DNA of 64,000 bases, taken from the NCBI GenBank assembly GCA_948945085.1, contig CARBGY010000003.1, positions 1 to 64,000 on the forward strand, read 5' to 3'. The position numbers and the translations under genes were made by a program. Below, piece after piece: positions 59,327-64,000 of the stretch. Within the stretch, counting starts at the first letter, position 1; every line of letters starts with the position of its first letter. A model generated the notes under the pieces. The model saw nothing but the letters and a program-made list of their open reading frames with translations. It made no database searches and was not told where the DNA came from. This DNA comes from an uncultured Candidatus Saccharibacteria bacterium. Lineage in GTDB: Bacteria; Patescibacteriota; Saccharimonadia; Saccharimonadales; Saccharimonadaceae.

Positions 59327-59548
59327 CTAGTATTCTTTCTCCCCACTCGCCGCCAATCTATCCTGATATGCCCGGCTTAGTGTATAGCGATAGGTTGTGT
59401 TCACCCCATTGACGACGAAGTAAGCCTTCTCTCCCGGCACCACTTCTAAGAAGACAATCGGACTACTCTCGGCTTGGCTAGCATCCAGCAATTCCTTGAA
59501 GTTTTCTGCTCGCACTCCTCGCACAGTTCAGAAGAAAATGTAAGACAT
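59327..59548 (-). pseudogene. Small ORF with in-frame TGA upstream of the FISUMP gene
   Basis: From ATG 59548 the minus frame reads MSYIFF, TGA (59530-59528), then TVRGVRAENFKELLDASQAE...VVPGEKAYFVVNGVNTTYRY...AASGEKEY to a stop at 59327. Either the product starts at GTG 59524, or an older gene was interrupted by one nonsense change. Since UGA is a stop elsewhere in this window, recoding is unlikely. The protein is not recognised; FVVNGVNTTYRY is predicted beta-strand. It ends 8 nt before the FISUMP start and may be cotranscribed. Confidence 0.5.
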
Positions 59549-59601
59549 TAATCTACCCCAGACTCCCGCCAAAACTATAACATTGCAGAATCCATTCGTG
59601 C

Positions 59602-59607
59602 TATAAT
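59602..59607 (+). promoter_or_regulatory. Promoter -10 of the SDR gene
   Basis: TATAAT with upstream TGC precedes a 24-nt leader containing CGGAGG, so this gene is SD-led. Confidence 0.7.
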
Positions 59608-59631
59608 TATGTAAACTAATCGGAGGCAGTC

Positions 59632-60369
59632 ATGTTAGATCAAAAAGTTACCATCATTACCGGCGGCACACGTGGTATTGGCCTAGAAATAGCACGTACT
59701 TTCGCCAAAAATGGCGCGACCGTCATTATTTTCGGCTCCCGCGAAGCTACCGTTAAAAAAGCTCTCGCCAACTTAAAAACTGAGGGAATTGATGCCGATG
59801 GTTATTGGCCAGATTTAAATAACTATAACGACATCGAATCAACCATTAAAAAAATTATCGACCAATACCATACTATTAATATTCTCGTCAATAATGCTGG
59901 CATTTCCGCCAGTAAACCCATCGACGAAACTACGCCCGAAGAAATCGACCAAATCCTAAACCTCAATGTTCGCGCTGTTTTATATACAACAAAAGCCGTT
60001 GTGCCATACATGAAACAAGCAAAAAACGGCACTATTCTCAACACTTCATCTATGGTTAGTATCTATGGACAACCAGCCGGTGTCGCCTATCCAGCTAGCA
60101 AATTCGCCGTTAACGGCATTACAAAATCGTTGTCCCGCGAACTCGCCCCATTCGGTATTAGAGTTAACGCTGTTGCCCCTGGCATAACTAATACCGACAT
60201 GGTAGCAAACTTACCTAAAGAAACCATCGAACCTCTCCGAAAAAGTATCCCTCTCGGACGCATTGGAGAACCAAAAGATATCGCTAACGCCTTCTTGTTT
60301 CTTGCTAGTGATATGGCAAGCTATATTACTGGAGAAATCCTACAAGTTGACGGCGCTGCTCGATGCTAA
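59632..60369 (+). CDS. Short-chain dehydrogenase/reductase, FabG-like
   Basis: The 245-residue Rossmann-fold enzyme has the NAD(P) motif ITGGTRGIGLEIA, the NNAG motif (LVNNAGISA), the catalytic Ser in NTSSMVS and the Tyr-Lys in YPASKFAVNG. It ends in ASYITGEILQVDGA, as 3-oxoacyl-ACP reductases do. The sequence is close to FabG, but no other fatty-acid synthesis gene lies here, so the true substrate is uncertain. It has CGGAGG and a terminator at 60389-60421. Confidence 0.9.
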   Translation: MLDQKVTIITGGTRGIGLEIARTFAKNGATVIIFGSREATVKKALANLKTEGIDADGYWPDLNNYNDIESTIKKIIDQYHTINILVNNAGISASKPIDETTPEEIDQILNLNVRAVLYTTKAVVPYMKQAKNGTILNTSSMVSIYGQPAGVAYPASKFAVNGITKSLSRELAPFGIRVNAVAPGITNTDMVANLPKETIEPLRKSIPLGRIGEPKDIANAFLFLASDMASYITGEILQVDGAARC

Positions 60370-60388
60370 TAGTGTTAACCCATCACTT

Positions 60389-60421
60389 AATACCCCCAGT
60401 AATCAATTGGGGGTATTTTTG
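60389..60421 (+). terminator. Intrinsic terminator of the SDR gene
   Basis: AATACCCCCA and TGGGGGTATT perfect 10-bp arms followed by TTTTT. The convergent GT2 gene ends here as well. Confidence 0.9.
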
Positions 60422-61387
60422 TTACTTAGCTTCACCATCATTCACTGTTTTATCATCTTTCTCGGTTGTACGTACGATATAAATCGGTCTCCGCTTTGTC
60501 TCTAAGTAAGTTTTTGCTAAATACTGTCCAATCACACCAAGAGCCATCAACTGTAACCCACCCATCATTAAAACCGCACAAATCATACTCGGCCACCCTC
60601 CTACCGGATCACCAAACGCTAGCGTCTTCCAAATAATTACAACCACCATCACAAACGCAATAAAACAAAATAGTAGCCCCAAAACTGCCGCTAGCACTAA
60701 CGGCACTGTCGAGAAAGCACAAATCGCCTCAATCCCATAAACAAACAATTTCCAAAACGACCAATGCGTTTCGCCCGCTACTCGGTCAACATGTTCAAAC
60801 TCTACCCACTTCGTTTTAAAACCAACAAAACTAAAAATACCTTTCGAATATCGATTATATTCCGGCATTGACAAAACCGCATCAACCATTTTACGATCCA
60901 TCAACCGAAAGTCCCTCACACCATCTACCATCTCAATATTCGATAATCGATTAATAATCTTATAGTAAATGCCCGCAAAGAAACTTCTAATCGGTGGCTC
61001 CCCCTTTCTACTTACGCGTCGCGCACCAGCACAATCATATTCGCCACTCGCCACTGCTTCGTACATTTCTGGCAAAAGTTCAGGCGGGTCTTGTAAGTCC
61101 ACATCCATCGTTACCACATAATCACCCTTTGCATACTCCAATCCAGCCAAAAGTCCCGCCTCTTTGCCAAAATTCCGTGAAAAACTCACAAATCGAACTC
61201 TTTTATCTTCTTTCCTTAACTTTTGAATCTCCGCAAGCGTTCGATCGCGACTACCATCATCAACAAAAACAAACTCCAGCTCTACGTCTTTTAATTTCTT
61301 ACTCACTCGCAAAACCTCATCATAGAATGGCCTAATCGCTAATTCTTCGTTATAACAGGGAACTACAATTGAAAGTGTTTTTTGCAT
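60422..61387 (-). CDS. GT2 family polyprenyl-phosphate glycosyltransferase (GtrB/DPM1-like)
   Basis: The 321-residue protein begins LSIVVPCYNEELAIRPFYDEV with the GT-A motifs VFVDDGSRD and MDVDLQDPPELLPEM, then KGEPPIR and a conserved R-D-F-R-L region. It ends in two membrane segments (about 230-255 and 265-290). This matches GtrB/DPM1 enzymes that make polyprenyl-phosphate-sugar on the cytoplasmic face. The adjacent GT-C type membrane proteins would be the natural users of that donor. It follows the 750-residue protein by 2 nt in the direction of transcription. Confidence 0.9.
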   Translation of the reverse strand: MQKTLSIVVPCYNEELAIRPFYDEVLRVSKKLKDVELEFVFVDDGSRDRTLAEIQKLRKEDKRVRFVSFSRNFGKEAGLLAGLEYAKGDYVVTMDVDLQDPPELLPEMYEAVASGEYDCAGARRVSRKGEPPIRSFFAGIYYKIINRLSNIEMVDGVRDFRLMDRKMVDAVLSMPEYNRYSKGIFSFVGFKTKWVEFEHVDRVAGETHWSFWKLFVYGIEAICAFSTVPLVLAAVLGLLFCFIAFVMVVVIIWKTLAFGDPVGGWPSMICAVLMMGGLQLMALGVIGQYLAKTYLETKRRPIYIVRTTEKDDKTVNDGEAK

Positions 61388-61389
61388 TC

Positions 61390-63621
61390 TTAGGCCTCCT
61401 TCCTACTACTAGCTTTAACTCGTGTAATCTTTGGCTTCACATCACTACTTTCGCTAGCGGTATTCTTTGTTTTTATTGTTGTCTTTTTTGTCTTTTTTGT
61501 AGAACTACTTTTCTTTTTTGAAGACTTCGCGCTCACTGTACTACCCACAACTTTAGTGTCCTTAGTTCCAGTCTCACTTTTACCACCTTTCACTTCGCTA
61601 TCTACAACCTCCTCCTCTTTCTTAGCCGCTTCCAAAGCTTCCGTAACGTCTTCAAGATCGTAATCTTCATCCTCGCCCATATCTTCATCAATACCCAACG
61701 TTTCCATCAACCCACCATCCCCCTCCTCATTCTCCTTCATCGCTTTTCGTACCGACCCCATAAACTTATCGACTTCTGCTTTCTTCCTATTACGATAAAA
61801 GTCATGAATTCCTGTACAAATTACCCAAATCATGCTCAAACCCAGCGTCCCTCCCGAGATCATTAATCCAACTTTAGTCGCCATGCTCACCCCATACCTA
61901 ACTTCAACTTTTCCACGCCTATGTGCCGGGATCGTCACCTCAACCAGCCCATACTGTTCCGAAGCCCCCACCATTAATTCCTCACCATCCATTACAGCCT
62001 GATAGCCTGGATACCAAATCAGCGGAAGCTCGACCAAAGTACTCTGATTATTCTCATTACTAATCTCAAAATCAACTTTCAGACCATCCTTCACTGCGTT
62101 AAGTATTTCACCATCCCCCCCCAGTACCTTCAAACCATCGCCTCGCTTCGCTAATAGATCCCTCACCCGACCCAAGCTACAAGCAAAACCCTGGCTCGTG
62201 TCCTCCTCCTTGTCTGGACTGCACAGCAGCTGCATTGGCGCATACTCCGCTTCCCAACCCAAAACCACCGGATCATTTTTTACTGTTTCTTCATCAATAT
62301 GTCGTTCCGCTCTTGGTAACACTAAAGGCATCACAAAATAAACCGCCAACATGCTAAGTGCTACCGCAGCAATTTTTTGCTTATTCTTCGCCATGCCCTG
62401 AATTAACGCATACAGTGTATATCCAGACACTACTGCAAGTGCTACCATCGCCACCATTAAAGTCCGCCACGGAAATTGCATCTGCCACAAAATGCCCGGC
62501 ATATAATACCAATTTATAACTGGCAACGATAATAGAATCGCCAATACCGCTATAAAGTACAAAGAGCTAACAAATTTTCGTTGTTTTTTATCATCAATCA
62601 CCCTCCTTGCAAACCAATATCCTACTAAGCCAATAATCGAAATTATCCCCAGAGTTACTCCAAACTCCCCACCGAGTCCATCCGCATTCACCCCACCCGC
62701 ATAATTAATAACCAATAACTGCTGCGGCCAAATTCGATGATCGTTCATGCTTCGCGCGTTTGCGCCAAAGTAAACGTCCGCATAACCTGTATCAAACACA
62801 CCATAATTACCCTGCACCTTTGCCTCTATCATTGGCAATGTAAAGAACGCTGTTAGCCCCAAAGCGACTAACACAGCCAAAATCATTCTCCAAATACTCT
62901 CAACATTGAAAAGTTGTTTTATATTTAGAATCACATAAACTACTGCTGCCAGTGCAAATAACATCGCCGACAAACTATGAGACAAAATCAAAAACGCTGC
63001 CGCAATCGCTAAATTTCGCGATGCATGCTTTTCGTGATTTGTTAGCTGATACAATCCAAGTAGTAGAATCGGAGCGCCAAAGAACGCCACTACCTCACCC
63101 ATCGCCATTCGCGAATATAAATTATTTATAGCATAAGGTGCCGACATATAAAATACTGCCGTCAATACTGCAATAACTTTATTCTGGCTAATCTTCGTCA
63201 TTGTCCGACACATCATCAACCCCCCACCTATCAAGCAAATCACTAAAATTAAGTTAATTGCAATTGGCCAAAAATTAAACACTACCTGTAAGCCAGCCGC
63301 CAAATAAGTCACTAACGGCCCATAAAACAGATTGTACGCATAACCAAAACCGTTTAACGCGTCCGGATCTACTTGTGGCAAAAACTGACCATTCGACCAC
63401 GCACGCGACGCACTCTGCATCCTCGTCACATGGAACGCATAGTCGTCACCAGTCATAATTTGTGTCATCATTGCCCACACCCCAACACTAAGTATCGCTC
63501 CAAAGAAGAACGTCACAATATAATGCCAATTTTTCGAAATTATCTTATTTAGATCTATCACCAACTCACGCTTTTTCGTTTTCTCAGCGCCAATAGTTTT
63601 ATCATCCAAGTTATCTCTCAT
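61390..63621 (-). CDS. Large polytopic membrane protein, GT-C/YfhO-like, with Lys-rich tail
   Basis: The product of about 743 residues has about eleven membrane segments (the first about 33-53), an outer loop after the first one with MTGDDYAFHVTRMQSASRAWSNG (the acidic and His residues seen in GT-C proteins), an outer C-terminal domain containing LVELPLIWYPGYQAVMDGEELMV, a final membrane segment and a Lys/Glu-rich tail. It may transfer sugars from the polyprenyl-phosphate donor made by the GT2 enzyme downstream. ATG 63621 was chosen because TATAAT (63633-63628 on its strand) ends 6 nt before it; the box overlaps the stop of the upstream gene. Confidence 0.8.
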   Translation of the reverse strand: MRDNLDDKTIGAEKTKKRELVIDLNKIISKNWHYIVTFFFGAILSVGVWAMMTQIMTGDDYAFHVTRMQSASRAWSNGQFLPQVDPDALNGFGYAYNLFYGPLVTYLAAGLQVVFNFWPIAINLILVICLIGGGLMMCRTMTKISQNKVIAVLTAVFYMSAPYAINNLYSRMAMGEVVAFFGAPILLLGLYQLTNHEKHASRNLAIAAAFLILSHSLSAMLFALAAVVYVILNIKQLFNVESIWRMILAVLVALGLTAFFTLPMIEAKVQGNYGVFDTGYADVYFGANARSMNDHRIWPQQLLVINYAGGVNADGLGGEFGVTLGIISIIGLVGYWFARRVIDDKKQRKFVSSLYFIAVLAILLSLPVINWYYMPGILWQMQFPWRTLMVAMVALAVVSGYTLYALIQGMAKNKQKIAAVALSMLAVYFVMPLVLPRAERHIDEETVKNDPVVLGWEAEYAPMQLLCSPDKEEDTSQGFACSLGRVRDLLAKRGDGLKVLGGDGEILNAVKDGLKVDFEISNENNQSTLVELPLIWYPGYQAVMDGEELMVGASEQYGLVEVTIPAHRRGKVEVRYGVSMATKVGLMISGGTLGLSMIWVICTGIHDFYRNRKKAEVDKFMGSVRKAMKENEEGDGGLMETLGIDEDMGEDEDYDLEDVTEALEAAKKEEEVVDSEVKGGKSETGTKDTKVVGSTVSAKSSKKKSSSTKKTKKTTIKTKNTASESSDVKPKITRVKASSRKEA

Positions 63622-63628
63622 GCCAGTA

Positions 63629-64000
63629 TTATACCATACCACCCTTCACTTTACCTCTTTTCCGCACTATATTAATTCCAACCCCCAACCAAATTAATCC
63701 AGTTATTCCGGCTACCGCTACTCCTGCTTTCGTTGCAAGACTCATACCATATTTCACCTTAACCATCTTACCCTCACTTTCCGCCGGTACCACTACCGCA
63801 ACGAAACCTAATCTTTCCGACGGTCTGACCTCAAGCTCCTCCCCATCCATCACAGCCTGATAGCCTGGATACCAAATCAGCGGAAGCTCTACCGTTCCGG
63901 CCTCTGCGTTTTGTATCACAAACTCTGTCCTTGTTCCATCTCTCACCACTTCGCCCAGCTTCACATCACCATCAACCACTTCCACCTCTTTTCCGCGCTT
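63629..64000 (-). CDS. C-terminal part of a paralogous membrane protein, cut by the window edge
   Basis: The frame is open to the right edge and ends at 63629. About 123 residues are visible: TVELPLIWYPGYQAVMDGEELEVRPSERLGFVAVVVPAE, then KYGMSLATKAGVAVAGITGLIWL and a short basic tail. This matches, in order, the outer C-terminal domain and last membrane segment of the neighbouring 61390-63621 protein. It is a tandem paralogue without the long Lys-rich tail. The N-terminal part lies outside the window. Confidence 0.82.
   Translation of the reverse strand, partial: KRGKEVEVVDGDVKLGEVVRDGTRTEFVIQNAEAGTVELPLIWYPGYQAVMDGEELEVRPSERLGFVAVVVPAESEGKMVKVKYGMSLATKAGVAVAGITGLIWLGVGINIVRKRGKVKGGMV

Noticed and set aside
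1..64000. CRISPR arrays, rRNA genes, transposases, integrases, or a reverse transcriptase
   Set aside because: None was recognised. In particular no protein with RT motifs was seen, so the DGR machinery must lie outside the window if it exists.
1..64000. Alternative genetic code with UGA read as Gly or Trp
   Set aside because: UGA ends intact genes such as dnaX, RF2 is encoded, and in-frame UGA codons occur only in broken or doubtful frames.

Overview
The window looks like a chromosomal segment of a Patescibacteria/CPR bacterium, most likely Candidatus Saccharibacteria (TM7). That assignment is inferred from gene content, not from any search. Genes are compact and moderately AT-rich and use the standard code: UGA is used as a stop (for example dnaX), and a release factor 2 gene is present, which argues against the UGA-recoding CPR lineages. 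Surface proteins of the FISUMP / C-type-lectin type, many GT-C and GT4 glycosyltransferases, a sortase and an FtsEX-hydrolase pair fit a small Gram-positive-like epibiont.

Layout. 0-13.7 kb is core: L10 leader-rplJ-rplL, a small conserved hypothetical, dnaX, dnaB, a GT-C membrane protein, ybaB, hpf, secA, an M16 peptidase, murD and prfB. 14-19.6 kb is a division/envelope block: ftsE, ftsX, a coiled-coil CHAP hydrolase, a CtpA-type protease, a glutaredoxin and an alpha/beta hydrolase. 19.6-25.3 kb is accessory: a GT4, a broken surface-protein gene, a ClbS/GyrI-like/PNPOx cluster, smpB, and a patch of gene fragments with a large nested inverted repeat. 25.4-31.1 kb has exoIII, an NNRD-like protein, a CDP-alcohol phosphotransferase-like protein, a GT4, metK and a GNAT. 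31.1-45 kb holds a VanY-like peptidase, a MacB-like ABC system, a GntR-ABC cluster with a clear operator, a Nudix protein, a Y-family polymerase with a YolD-like partner, and a CDF transporter. 45-64 kb has a candidate structured ncRNA, a chimeric surface pseudogene, an MBL hydrolase, tRNA-Leu(CAA), a sortase, a PEGA protein, gltX, a DUF3048 protein, tRNA-Glu(CTC), an intact FISUMP protein, an SDR, a GT2 and two tandem paralogous membrane proteins, the second cut by the window edge.

The most striking signal is a family of five dispersed 177-bp cassettes (starting at 13682, 24708, 24889, 36270 and 51396, all on the + strand). Their differences are concentrated in 17 codons of the form NNC/NNT, as expected if an adenine-mutagenising diversity-generating retroelement (DGR) had copied a template carrying AAC/AAT at those codons. 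They encode the C-terminal lectin-like end of a FISUMP-type surface protein but have no start and no parent gene here. No reverse transcriptase or unmutated template is visible in the window. They look like orphan DGR variable regions, either ectopic retrohoming products or a silent archive.

A second genome-wide theme is leaderless transcription. At ten genes a TATAAT-like box, often preceded by TGY, ends exactly 6 nt before the start codon, so the transcript should begin at or next to the start. Other genes have normal leaders with AGGAGG-type ribosome sites. The M16 peptidase also appears to start at an ATA codon overlapping the secA stop.
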